A stretch of 64,000 bases of DNA from Aquisalinus luteolus (lineage in GTDB: Bacteria; Pseudomonadota; Alphaproteobacteria; Caulobacterales; Parvularculaceae): positions 810,001 through 874,000 of the forward strand of contig NZ_VCJR02000001.1 in NCBI RefSeq assembly GCF_009712425.2, read 5' to 3'. Shown in pieces: positions 9,751-20,296 of the stretch (position 1 is the stretch's first letter; every line of letters starts with the position of its first letter). Under the pieces are notes generated by a model. That model saw only the letters and a list, made by a program, of their open reading frames with translations, searched no databases and was not told the origin of the DNA. A program made the position numbers and the translations under genes.

Positions 9751-10466
9751 TGGCAGAGATCTTCTTCTCTCCGGCGACGACACCATTCGCGGTGGCCATC
9801 GTCCTGATGCTGATCATCGCCATGGTGGAGATTGTCGGCGCGCTCATGGGCACGTCGGCCTCCGCCGCCCTCGACAGCATGCTGCCGGATATCGATGTCG
9901 ACATGGACGTCGACTTCGATGGCGATGTGGGCGGGCCTCTGGATGCCGATGCCCCGGCCGTGCCGGATGCGCCGGGCGCAGGACCGCTCAGCCAGCTGCT
10001 TGGCTGGCTGTGTGTCGGCAAGGTGCCGGTGCTGGTCCTGCTGATCATTTTCCTGACGGCGTTCGGGCTGGCCGGCTTTGTCATCCAGGGCCTGCAGATG
10101 GCGCTTCTGGGCATGGCAATTCCGTCCTTCCTTGCTGCCATACCGGCATTCTTCGCGGCAATGCCTGTCACGCGTTATGCAGGGCTTGGCTTTGCCATGA
10201 TGATCCCGAAGGAGCAGACAGAGGCAGTCAGCCAGAAACTCTTTATCGGGAAGGTAGCGACCATCGTACGCGGCATCGCCGCAAAGGGCTCGCCCGCAGA
10301 GGCCAAGCTGAAGGACAGTTTCGGCCAGTCCCATTACATCCTTGTCGAGCCTGATCTCGACGGGGAAACATTCAGCCAGGCAGATGAAATTGTCATCGTC
10401 AGACAATCCGGCAGCATCTACCAGGCCATACGCAATACCAGTGCCGCCATGTCTGACAGGGAGTAG
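9750..10466 (+). CDS. YqiJ-like inner-membrane protein (NfeD-related, OB fold)
   Basis: 238 residues: a transmembrane helix near the N-terminus (VAIVLMLIIAMVEIVGALMG), an Asp-rich linker (residues 45-65), a second hydrophobic helix (VLVLLIIFLTAFGLAGFVI), a third (FLAAIPAFFAAMP), and a soluble C-terminal domain beginning KLFIGKVATIVRG that fits the OB-like fold of YqiJ/NfeD proteins. These are partners of flotillins. It sits between pspA and the flotillin gene, with the start overlapping the pspA stop. The exact function is unknown; a role in membrane-domain scaffolding is inferred from the pairing. Confidence 0.82.
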   Translation: MAEIFFSPATTPFAVAIVLMLIIAMVEIVGALMGTSASAALDSMLPDIDVDMDVDFDGDVGGPLDADAPAVPDAPGAGPLSQLLGWLCVGKVPVLVLLIIFLTAFGLAGFVIQGLQMALLGMAIPSFLAAIPAFFAAMPVTRYAGLGFAMMIPKEQTEAVSQKLFIGKVATIVRGIAAKGSPAEAKLKDSFGQSHYILVEPDLDGETFSQADEIVIVRQSGSIYQAIRNTSAAMSDRE

Positions 10467-10477
10467 GAGAGGGAATC

Positions 10478-12190
10478 ATGTTGAACAGCTTTACCGATGT
10501 GGGAATTATCGCAGGCATTGTCTTTATCGCCCTGATGGCGATCGGATTGATCTTTGCACGGCTTTACCGCCGATCGTCCAAAGAAGTTTCCTTCGTGCGG
10601 ACCGGTTTCGGCGGGCAGAAAGTGATCATGAATGGCGGCGCACTGGTCTTCCCGGTGCTGCACGAGATCATCCCCGTCAACATGAACACACTGCGGCTGG
10701 AAGTGCGCCGCGCCAATGAACAGGCGCTGATCACCAAGGACCGCATGCGCGTCGATGTTCAGGCGGAGTTCTATGTCCGTGTACAGCCGACCGTCGAATC
10801 CATCGCCAATGCCGCCCAGACGCTGGGCAAGCGCACCATGGCGCCGATGGACTTGAAGGAGCTGGTCGAGGGCAAGTTCGTCGATGCCCTGCGCGCCGTT
10901 GCCGCAGAGATGGCGATGGAAGAGTTGCATGAACAGCGCGTCAGCTTCGTGCAAAAGGTGCAGGCGGCCGTTTCCGAGGACATCCTGAAAAACGGCCTTG
11001 AACTGGAATCGGTCTCGCTGACCGGCCTTGACCAGACCAACAAGGAATATTTCAACCCCAACAACGCGTTCGACGCCGAGGGCCTGACCAAGCTGACGCA
11101 GGAGATCGAGGAGCGCCGCAAGAAGCGCAATGATATCGAGCAGGAAACCGAAGTCCTGATCCAGCGTAAAAATCTCGATGCGGAGCAACAGAAACTGGCG
11201 ATTCGCCGGGATAATGAATATGCCCGTCTCGATCAGGAACGCGAAGTCGCGATCAGGGCTGCCGAGCAGGCCTCCCAGATCGAGCGGGAAAAAGCCGAGC
11301 GCGAGCGGGAAGCCCGCCAGGCACGCATCGCGGCGGAGCAACAGGTCCGCGAGTCGGACATTCAGTCTGCCCGTGTCGTCGCCGAGCGCGAGATCGAGAA
11401 GGAACAGGCAGTTGAGGCGGCTTCGGTCGAGAAGTCGAAGCAGATCGAGCTGGCAGAACAATCCCGCGATATTGCCATCGCGCAGAAGTCGCGCGAGAAG
11501 TCTGAAGCCGATGCCGAGGCCGATCACGCCCGGGCCATCGCGGCCAAGGCGGCTGAGGAAGTCGTCACCGCCCGCGAAACGGAAGTCGCCGAGCGTGAGA
11601 AGCAGATCGAGCTGATCGAGGCGCGCAAGATCGCCGAGCAGGCAGCCCTTGCCGTCACCATCGCGGCCGATGCCGAGAAAACAGCCGCAACCGACAAGGC
11701 CGAGGCCGTGCGTATTGCCGCTGACGGTGAAGCCCAGAAGGAGCGTATCGCCGCACAGGCCCATGCCGAGGCAGAGAAGCTGCGCGCAGAGGCCCAGGAA
11801 GCGGTCTATCGCGTCGAGGCTGCCGGCAAGAAGGCGATCAACGAGGCGATGAACATTCTGTCTGCGGACCAGATCGCGATGCAGATCAAGGTGGAGCTAC
11901 TCAAGTCCCTGCCGGAGATCATCGCCGAATCCGTCAAGCCGATGCAGAATATCGATGGCATCAAGATCCTGCATGTGGATGGGCTCAACGGCTCCTCCCA
12001 TGGCGGCGGCGCTGTCAGCGGCGGCGAGGGGAGCAGTGTCGGGATCGCCGACCAGGCCGTCAACGCGGCGCTGCGCTATCGCACCCAGGCCCCGCTGATC
12101 GACAGCCTGATGCAGGAACTGGGCATAAACGGTATCGACCTGTCAGGCCTCGCCGAAGGCACGATCAAGCCAAAGCCTGATACCCAGTAG
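10478..12190 (+). CDS. yqiK: flotillin family protein (YqiK-like)
   Basis: 570 residues. An N-terminal membrane anchor (GIIAGIVFIALMAIGLIFARLY), an SPFH domain (about residues 35-200, starting SSKEVSFVRTGFGGQKVIM), then a long charged Glu/Ala/Arg coiled coil (about 210-450) with many AE and EKE repeats, and a variable Gly/Ser-rich C-terminus. Flotillins oligomerise at the membrane and organise microdomains. It is the last gene of the RHH-pspA-yqiJ-like operon, 11 nt after the previous stop with GGAG (10469-10472) as ribosome site. A terminator follows at 12213. Confidence 0.93.
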   Translation: MLNSFTDVGIIAGIVFIALMAIGLIFARLYRRSSKEVSFVRTGFGGQKVIMNGGALVFPVLHEIIPVNMNTLRLEVRRANEQALITKDRMRVDVQAEFYVRVQPTVESIANAAQTLGKRTMAPMDLKELVEGKFVDALRAVAAEMAMEELHEQRVSFVQKVQAAVSEDILKNGLELESVSLTGLDQTNKEYFNPNNAFDAEGLTKLTQEIEERRKKRNDIEQETEVLIQRKNLDAEQQKLAIRRDNEYARLDQEREVAIRAAEQASQIEREKAEREREARQARIAAEQQVRESDIQSARVVAEREIEKEQAVEAASVEKSKQIELAEQSRDIAIAQKSREKSEADAEADHARAIAAKAAEEVVTARETEVAEREKQIELIEARKIAEQAALAVTIAADAEKTAATDKAEAVRIAADGEAQKERIAAQAHAEAEKLRAEAQEAVYRVEAAGKKAINEAMNILSADQIAMQIKVELLKSLPEIIAESVKPMQNIDGIKILHVDGLNGSSHGGGAVSGGEGSSVGIADQAVNAALRYRTQAPLIDSLMQELGINGIDLSGLAEGTIKPKPDTQ

Positions 12191-12212
12191 AAGGCACATC
12201 ATGTAAAACAGA

Positions 12213-12246
12213 AAACGCCCCGCGCGAGAAATCGCCGGGGCGTTTG
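12213..12246 (+). terminator. terminator after flotillin gene with GAAA tetraloop
   Basis: Stem AAACGCCCCG / CGGGGCGTTT enclosing GCGA-GAAA-TCGC; differs from the tRNA-fMet terminator by a single unpaired base (C for T). The T tract is only TTT, so it is weaker in the forward direction; on the minus strand the run TTTT follows, which would serve the convergent gene. Confidence 0.75.
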
Positions 12247-12267
12247 CGATGTCGGGGTAATGGCCAG

Positions 12268-13938
12268 TTACTCAAAGCTCTCAAGTGATGGAATGTTTGA
12301 GTAAAATCGGTCGGGCCCGATTTCGCCCAGTTTGCGATAACCGATCCCTTTCAGGAAGGAATGGACATCGTCGGCAAGTTCGTAGCTCTCAATCTGCAGC
12401 ACAGCCTCATTTGCTCTCAATAAGGTCCTTGCGCCAGCCAGAACTTGGATCTCGTGCTTTTCGACATCGAACTTCATGACCAACAGGCAGTTCTCATAGT
12501 CTAGAACTGAGTCGAGCGACACCCCCTGAAGTTCGATCGGCGGGACGGGATGTCCCTCCGGCATGATGCCGGCAGCTCCACGGTTACCGTCACGGCGCAG
12601 CTCGCTACGCATCATATTAACGGGACCAGGCTTGTCAGTTACCGGAGCAAAAATGGTACGAATTTCATCTGGTACGATGACATGATTAAGAAAAAGCTGT
12701 GCTTGTAGCTGGCTGAAGTTTCGATGGTCTGCCTCGAAAAGGACGATCTCATCGAACAGGCCGGATTGACGCGCCTTTAATGAGTATAAGGCCCAAAATG
12801 AGCCGACGTCCAGGAAGACCCTTTTTGCTCCGGGCTTGAGTTCGGCAGCTTCAGCGAAACCTAGCAGTCGCTCGATCTGGCGGTTTTCCCAATAACCACG
12901 CTCTATCATGTACTGATCAACGAGACAGTTCTTGTCTAACAGCAGGGTCAAGCCTTGGCGATAATACAGACGGAATTGTTCATCTGGAATGTCAGGAAAT
13001 GGGTTGTGCACTTCACCGGACGACTCGACGGGGACCAACCAGTCTGTGTTTTCATTATCTGCAATCAGTCCGCAATTACGCCAGAGAAGGAGAAGCTTGT
13101 CGGTGTGCTCGCGAGCCAGCTTGCCAAGGCGAGCCGCATGGATTGAGAAATATCTGCAATCGTTTTTCCGTGTGCGATCCAGTATCTCGTCGATATCCTG
13201 CCAGTTATTGGGCCAGTCGCTGGTCAGCTTCAGCCTGTTCTGCTGCACTGACACATAGAGCGACGTAGGTTGGTTTTCCCTTGAAAAAAGGTATGCCTGA
13301 TACAGCGCCAGAAATGTCAGGCTATCGGCATTTGACGCCATGAAATCTCTCGGCGAAGACTTTGCCCTGAGCTCGATGCTTTTTTTCAGGGCGTCGACCT
13401 CTGCACGAATAATCATCATTGGTGTGGTGGATGGCGGCGTGGATTTTGGAATGCGTAAAGTAGAAACATTGTAGAAGTTATAGGCACCGCGCAACATGTC
13501 GTTGACCGGTCGCTCAGCCTCTGAAGCTAATGAAAAGAACGGTCGTCCGTCTTCGGAAAAAAGGTCTTCAACACGGGTAGGGCGAAGGATATGATCCTTC
13601 GCCTGCATCAGCAGGCAGTATGGTGTCCTGGCAAGATCTGCAGCAAAAAACAGGGTCAATTGACGATAGGCCTTGTCGTGCAGGCCTGAAGCGAGGTCCA
13701 AACTTACACGCGCATCCACAACCTGCACTTTGCTCCAAAAGTCCCCATATTCCCCGGCAAGCTGATGGTGGATATCCGTAATTGCCGGCTCGGCGTCATC
13801 TGCATCGACGCAAATCAAGATGTTGCCGATAAGATCCGCTTGTAGATGACGGCTTATTGAGCGTGCTTGCAATCGCAGTAGGGGCAGATCATCTCGGCCT
13901 GCGATAATGACGATGTCGATGCTGGAAGGTATGGTCAT
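12268..13938 (-). CDS. glycosyltransferase-like / FkbM methyltransferase fusion
   Basis: 556 residues in two parts. Residues 1 to about 290 begin IDIVIIAGRDDLPLLRLQARSI and look like the DUF6492/GT-like fold (VDADDAEP, PYCLLMQAKDH, FFSLASEAERP). The second half has the FkbM methyltransferase pattern: FLDVGSFWALYSLKARQSG (SAM loop), IVLFEADHRNFSQLQAQL, and the late VSLDSVLDYENCLLVMKFDVEKHE with VLAGARTLLRANEAVLQIE. It could elaborate a surface glycan. ATG 13938 is preferred because CAGGA lies 6 nt upstream; ATG 13959 is also in frame. Its base composition is visibly more AT-rich than its neighbours, suggesting later acquisition. Monocistronic. Confidence 0.75.
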   Translation of the reverse strand: MTIPSSIDIVIIAGRDDLPLLRLQARSISRHLQADLIGNILICVDADDAEPAITDIHHQLAGEYGDFWSKVQVVDARVSLDLASGLHDKAYRQLTLFFAADLARTPYCLLMQAKDHILRPTRVEDLFSEDGRPFFSLASEAERPVNDMLRGAYNFYNVSTLRIPKSTPPSTTPMMIIRAEVDALKKSIELRAKSSPRDFMASNADSLTFLALYQAYLFSRENQPTSLYVSVQQNRLKLTSDWPNNWQDIDEILDRTRKNDCRYFSIHAARLGKLAREHTDKLLLLWRNCGLIADNENTDWLVPVESSGEVHNPFPDIPDEQFRLYYRQGLTLLLDKNCLVDQYMIERGYWENRQIERLLGFAEAAELKPGAKRVFLDVGSFWALYSLKARQSGLFDEIVLFEADHRNFSQLQAQLFLNHVIVPDEIRTIFAPVTDKPGPVNMMRSELRRDGNRGAAGIMPEGHPVPPIELQGVSLDSVLDYENCLLVMKFDVEKHEIQVLAGARTLLRANEAVLQIESYELADDVHSFLKGIGYRKLGEIGPDRFYSNIPSLESFE

Positions 13939-14035
13939 AGACGTCCTGTATAGCTCCATATGTTTTCTTGGAGCTTCAGCCGACCGTTTCTACGCGGCAG
14001 ACAAGACTAAATAACGACGCGGTCACCCTAAAAAA

Positions 14036-15403
14036 TTAGAACCGCCCCGCCGGCCCAGGGAATACGACCGGTGTCTCGCTGCCATCTGTCGCAACTGCAG
14101 AGACACCAAAGAAGTAGTTGTCGATGACGATATCCTCGATCGTGTATTTATCGACTTGACCAACATAACGCGAATGGGTCCATTGCGGTTCCGTCGTCAG
14201 GCGCCACCAGACGCGATAACCGGCGAGATTGCCGGAATTTTCCGGCCTTTCCCAGGTCAGGGTCGTGTCCGGCGAAACGGCGCCTTCAACCTCGACATTG
14301 GCGGGGAAGGGCGGTGCGCCTGCGATTCCGGCGAGGGTGATGGCGTTCAGCGCGGTCAGTTTCGCCGCGTAGTTCTCATCGACGCCTTCCATCGTGTCAC
14401 CATATTCGCGGCCATCCTCGACCCGCAGGTCCTGGTGCTGGCGGTCATAATGTTCGTGTACCTCCATGATGCGCACACCGGGAATACCGACCTCGTTGAA
14501 CGGGCGGTGGTGGCCGCCGCGGCGAAAACGGTCGAGGCGATAGACCATCATCACGTCGAGATTGGTCATGTAGTCATCGGACAGCCTGTCGATATAGCGG
14601 GCAAGGTTGCGCGATGGTGAGTCTACCTCGCCACCGGTGAAGCGGCGCAGATAGGCCTCGCGCTCTGTTTCGACGGCGCGGGTGCCTTCGGAAAAGACGC
14701 GTACGGTTGAATTGTCGATCACGCCATCGATGCCGGAAATGTTGGAGATCATGTCGTTGTTGAGCACGGCCTTGATCTGCCAGCCTTCCTCAAGCGCATG
14801 GGCGGCGACGATCTCCCCGCCGAACAGGCCCTGTTCCTCGCCGGACAGGCCGGCATAGATGATGGAGCCGGCAAATTGGTATTTCGTCAGCACACGGGCG
14901 GCTTCGATGGCGCCGGCCATGCCGGAGGCATTGTCATTCGCGCCGGGGGAATCATCCGTGCCGTTCAGCGGGTCCGTCACCCGGCTGTCGATGTCGCCAG
15001 ACATCATCACGAAACGGTTCGGGTCCAGCGTGCCGCGCTGGATAGCGATGACGCTGACAACTTCCGTTGGTTCGGGGATGCGATCGGTGCCCTCGATCGT
15101 GTCGGAGATGTACATGACCTCGAGGCAGCCGCCGCACTCGGCGGAGATCTTCTCGAACTCGTCGAAGATCCACCGGCGGGCAGCGCCGATGCCGCGTGTA
15201 TCGCTCTGCGTTTCCGAGAGCGTGTGGCGGGTGCCGAAATCGACCAGCGTCTGGATATCGGCGCGAATCCGTTCGGGCGAGGGGGCGTTGGCGATATCGT
15301 AGAGCTTCATCACCTCGCCGGGAGGGGCGGTATCCTGCGCATACGCTACACCGGAAATTGCAGGCAGTACGGCGGCGACAGCCGCGCAGGCGATGTTTTT
15401 CAT
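14036..15403 (-). CDS. secreted M28-family peptidase with C-terminal FN3-like domain
   Basis: 455 residues with a signal peptide (MKNIACAAVAAVLPAISGVAYAQD). The M28 core shows PGANDNASGMAG (bridging Asp), GLSGEEQGLFGG (catalytic Glu and Glu ligand), VLNNDMISN (Asp ligand) and VHEHYDRQHQ (late His). The usual first metal ligand in the H-x-D motif is Asp here (SGDIDSRVTD). The end (residues 370-455, TTLTWERPENSGNLAGYRVWWR) is fibronectin-III-like. ATG 15403 starts the signal peptide and has AGAGGG upstream; the longer frame does not. The family hydrolyses N-terminal residues or dipeptides; whether the variant ligand set is active is open. Confidence 0.83.
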   Translation of the reverse strand: MKNIACAAVAAVLPAISGVAYAQDTAPPGEVMKLYDIANAPSPERIRADIQTLVDFGTRHTLSETQSDTRGIGAARRWIFDEFEKISAECGGCLEVMYISDTIEGTDRIPEPTEVVSVIAIQRGTLDPNRFVMMSGDIDSRVTDPLNGTDDSPGANDNASGMAGAIEAARVLTKYQFAGSIIYAGLSGEEQGLFGGEIVAAHALEEGWQIKAVLNNDMISNISGIDGVIDNSTVRVFSEGTRAVETEREAYLRRFTGGEVDSPSRNLARYIDRLSDDYMTNLDVMMVYRLDRFRRGGHHRPFNEVGIPGVRIMEVHEHYDRQHQDLRVEDGREYGDTMEGVDENYAAKLTALNAITLAGIAGAPPFPANVEVEGAVSPDTTLTWERPENSGNLAGYRVWWRLTTEPQWTHSRYVGQVDKYTIEDIVIDNYFFGVSAVATDGSETPVVFPGPAGRF

Positions 15404-15487
15404 CTCGGATAACCCTCTGTTGTCTTTCACAGAGAGTAGCGAGCGTGGGGCAAAAGGCAAAGGTACCGAGCGAGGCAGCGGTAAACG

Positions 15488-16717
15488 TTATTTGCGCTTC
15501 ATCAGGCCGGTACTGCGATCGGAGAGGGCGGATGTCGGCGCTTCGCTTTCCATCGCGGTCGGCTTGTCGCCGCCACCCTCGATCCACAGTGTCCGGGTCG
15601 GATAGGCGAAATCGATGCCTTCCTCCTCGAATTTCCGGTGGATGGCCAGAAGGATCCTCTGATTGACGTTCATGTAGTCGATCATTTCCCGCGTGAGCAC
15701 GAAATAGACGATCTCGAAGGAAATGGCGCTGTCGGCGAAGCTGAGCAGATGAGCCCGGTCGAAACGCACATTGTCGGCATTCTCGATTATCCCCTTCAGG
15801 TAGCCGGGGATTTTCTCCAGCTGGTCATGGGGGGTCTGATAGGTGACGCCGACCTGGAAGACGATGCGCCGCTCGGTCATGCGGCGGTAATTGCGCACTT
15901 CTGCCGCCAGCAGCTGGCTATTGCCGATGACCAGTTGCTCACCCGATAGCGACTTTATCCGCGTGGTCTTCAGGCCGATCTTTTCCACCGTGCCCATGCG
16001 TGTGCCGTCGGAGCCATACTGTATGAAATCGCCCTTGGCGAAAGGCTTGTCGAAGATGATCGACAGCGAGGCAAACAGGTCCTGAAAAATATTCTGGGCG
16101 GCAAGGGCGATTGCGATACCGCCAACGCCGAGGCCGGCGACAAGCGCCGTCACATCGACATTCATGTTCTGCAGGATCGTCATGCCCGCGATCAGGAAGA
16201 TCACGACATTGACCAGGATGGTCAGCACCGACATGGCGTTCTTGATGGTGCTGTCGTCTGACGTGCTGCGCTCTGCCGCCCTTGTCAGGAAAGCTTTTGC
16301 CAGCACGCGTGCCCACAGGGCGAGCTGGATGATGACCAGCACGGTGAAGCAGGTGCGCAGGAAGGCGAGGTTGTCGTCGGAGAGGTTGAACACGAACGGC
16401 GCGACGAGCACCGCTGCACCGACGATGATGACGAGGCTGCTGGTGCCGGAGACGAGGCTCGCCAGTACATTGCGCAGGCTGTTCGCCGGATGCTTCTTCG
16501 TCTTAAGCATTCCGGCGATCACGGCGCGCACGAGGCGGAAAAACAGATAGAGCAGGGCGACAACCCCGACGCCGATCGCCCATTCCGGGCCATTGGCCTC
16601 GATCGTCTGCCAGGCAGACTGGAGCTTTTCCTGAATTTCCCCGAAGAAACCGCTGGTCTGCTCGGCGATCTCGTCAAGCGGGATAAGTTCGTCGTCTGCC
16701 GATGTCTGGAAAATCAT
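15488..16717 (-). CDS. MscS-family mechanosensitive channel
   Basis: 409 residues. Several N-terminal membrane helices (WAIGVGVVALLYLFFRLVRAV, SLVIIVGAAVLVAPFVF, FLRTCFTVLVIIQLALWARVL), then the pore-lining TM3 with the Gly/Ala pattern VTALVAGLGVGGIAIALAAQ and the MscS beta-domain signature NIFQDLFASLSIIFDKPFAKGDFI. The C-terminal alpha/beta domain ends before a polar tail. Such channels open on hypo-osmotic shock. ATG 16717 (MIFQ) has CAGGGG upstream and replaces a TTG at 16735. Confidence 0.93.
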   Translation of the reverse strand: MIFQTSADDELIPLDEIAEQTSGFFGEIQEKLQSAWQTIEANGPEWAIGVGVVALLYLFFRLVRAVIAGMLKTKKHPANSLRNVLASLVSGTSSLVIIVGAAVLVAPFVFNLSDDNLAFLRTCFTVLVIIQLALWARVLAKAFLTRAAERSTSDDSTIKNAMSVLTILVNVVIFLIAGMTILQNMNVDVTALVAGLGVGGIAIALAAQNIFQDLFASLSIIFDKPFAKGDFIQYGSDGTRMGTVEKIGLKTTRIKSLSGEQLVIGNSQLLAAEVRNYRRMTERRIVFQVGVTYQTPHDQLEKIPGYLKGIIENADNVRFDRAHLLSFADSAISFEIVYFVLTREMIDYMNVNQRILLAIHRKFEEEGIDFAYPTRTLWIEGGGDKPTAMESEAPTSALSDRSTGLMKRK

Positions 16718-16863
16718 ATGTGCCCCTGCGCCCAATTTACCTTACACCCCTAACGCCTACAGGGGGTTTTGGTTCATGTTAACCCTCATGGCGTCGTGAC
16801 AAAGAGAAAAGTTGCATCCTGCACCGAGAGGCTTATTAGTTCCTGCGAATAAGGGAGTATTGA

Positions 16864-18072
<1,209 letters not shown>

Positions 18073-18125
18073 GAGCCCTTCACGCTGTATCGATAGAATC
18101 TATTCAAAATAGCTGTATTATCGTC

Positions 18126-18153
18126 TTGATTAATGTGGCTCATGTCCTATGTC
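18126..18153 (+). promoter_or_regulatory. candidate sigma-70 promoter of dps
   Basis: TTGATT (18126-18131), 16-bp spacer, TATGTC (18148-18153), 28 bp before the dps start. Just upstream (18093-18112) lie overlapping short dyads ATAG-N3-CTAT and CTATT-N3-AATAG, which could bind a redox or iron regulator but do not have OxyR spacing. Confidence 0.4.
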
Positions 18154-18180
18154 TCTAACATGAACAAGGGAGATACAATC

Positions 18181-18651
18181 ATGTCTGTTGATATTGGTAT
18201 TGAGAAAGACGATCGCGAAAAAGTTGCCGAGGCCTTGTCGAAGGCTCTGGCTGAGACCTACGCGATTTACATGAAGACCCATGGCTATCACTGGAACGTC
18301 ACCGGTCCGCAATTCCGCACGCTGCACCTGATGTTCGAGGAACAGTATCGCGACATGTGGGCCGCGCTCGACGAACTGGCCGAACGCATCCGCGCCTTGG
18401 GCGTGTTCGCACCGGGCTCGGGCCGTCGCATGGCGGAGCTGAGCAAGATCGAAGAGGGTGATAATGACGTGCCGAGTGCCGAGGTCATGATCGCCAACCT
18501 GACCAAGGATCACGAAGCGATAGCGTCGCATCTGCGCGACTTCATTGAAGTTGCTGATGAAGCCGATGATGATGGCACGGAAGACCTGCTCATCGCGCGC
18601 CTGCAGTTCCACGAGAAGACGGCGTGGATGCTGCGCTCTATGCAGGGCTGA
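18181..18651 (+). CDS. dps: Dps family ferritin-like DNA-protection protein
   Basis: 156 residues. The Dps ferroxidase signature is present: THGYHWNVTGPQFRTLHLMFEEQYRDMWAALDELAERIRALG, split here as two segments, with His and Asp/Glu at the inter-subunit iron site, and the late FHEKTAWMLRSM. Dps dodecamers oxidise and store iron with peroxide and shield DNA. ATG 18181 follows AAGGGAGA; the frame upstream to 18133 has no ribosome site. There is no long basic N-terminal tail, so DNA binding may be weak. Followed by a UUCG terminator. Confidence 0.93.
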   Translation: MSVDIGIEKDDREKVAEALSKALAETYAIYMKTHGYHWNVTGPQFRTLHLMFEEQYRDMWAALDELAERIRALGVFAPGSGRRMAELSKIEEGDNDVPSAEVMIANLTKDHEAIASHLRDFIEVADEADDDGTEDLLIARLQFHEKTAWMLRSMQG

Positions 18652-18709
18652 TCATATTATATTGAAAATCCGGTTCGGTGCACTGTGTGAAGAGCGCCGG
18701 AAACAGGGC

Positions 18710-18737
18710 AGGGAGGCTTCGGCCTCCCTTTTTATTT
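18710..18737 (+). terminator. Rho-independent terminator after dps
   Basis: AGGGAGGC-TTCG-GCCTCCCT followed by TTTTATTT. Confidence 0.92.
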
Positions 18738-18842
18738 CTTCAATAGATCATTGTTGAGGAGATATGTCACAGTCTAGCGAGATGCTTTTCTCTGTACTCC
18801 TCTTACATGATGACCACCGGAAATTCGGATCAGGAGGATCGC

Positions 18843-19232
18843 ATGAGCTATTATTTCGCAAAAACCATATCTGCATCGTTTGAAGACGCCATCGAGCAGG
18901 TCACCGCTGCACTCAGGCAGGAAGGTTTTGGTGTGCTGACTGAAATCGATGTGTCGGCGACAATGAAGAAGAAACTCGACAAGGATTTCCGCCCCTATCG
19001 CATTCTTGGTGCCTGCAACCCGCAAATGGCCTGGCAAGCCTTGCAGGCAGAGGACAAGATTGGTGTCATGCTGCCGTGTAACGTCATTGTGCAGAAAATC
19101 GCGAATGACGAAATCGAAATTGCTGCCGTCGATCCCGTGGCGTCAATGTCTTCAGTAGAGAACGAAAATCTCGGCAGCATTGCTGCTGATGTGCGCAGCA
19201 GGCTGCAAAAGGTCATCGAAAGCCTGAAATAG
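18843..19232 (+). CDS. DUF302 family protein
   Basis: 129 residues. The DUF302 pattern is plain: YYFAKTISASFEDAIEQVTAALRQEGFGVLTEIDV, followed by KDFRPYRILGACNPQMAWQALQ and LPCNVIVQ. Start ATG 18843 follows AGGAGG, an ideal ribosome site. The protein is probably cytoplasmic and dimeric; its biochemical role is not established, though members often sit near metal, sulfur or oxidative-stress genes. Here it stands between dps and trxB, which supports a stress-related role. Confidence 0.9.
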   Translation: MSYYFAKTISASFEDAIEQVTAALRQEGFGVLTEIDVSATMKKKLDKDFRPYRILGACNPQMAWQALQAEDKIGVMLPCNVIVQKIANDEIEIAAVDPVASMSSVENENLGSIAADVRSRLQKVIESLK

Positions 19233-19233
19233 A

Positions 19234-19261
19234 AAAGGCTGCCCCTTGGACAGCCTTTGTT

Positions 19262-19263
<2 letters not shown>
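19234..19263. terminator. bidirectional terminator between DUF302 gene and trxB
   Basis: AAAGGCTG-N9-CAGCCTTT with GTTTTATT on the plus side. The stem overlaps the very end of trxB's downstream region and the two genes converge here. Confidence 0.8.
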
Positions 19264-20236
<973 letters not shown>

Positions 20237-20296
20237 CTAAGAACCTTGATCAGCGGTGTTTATGTACTGGTCTTGGGGCGCGGTTCAAGGGCGGAT

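Noticed and set aside
10418-11764. 448-codon minus-strand frame rich in Leu, Gly and Asp
   Set aside because: Shadow of the flotillin coiled coil.
18093-18112. OxyR site before dps
   Set aside because: ATAG/CTAT elements are present but the spacing (N3 and N5) does not match the OxyR ATAG-N7-CTAT pattern.
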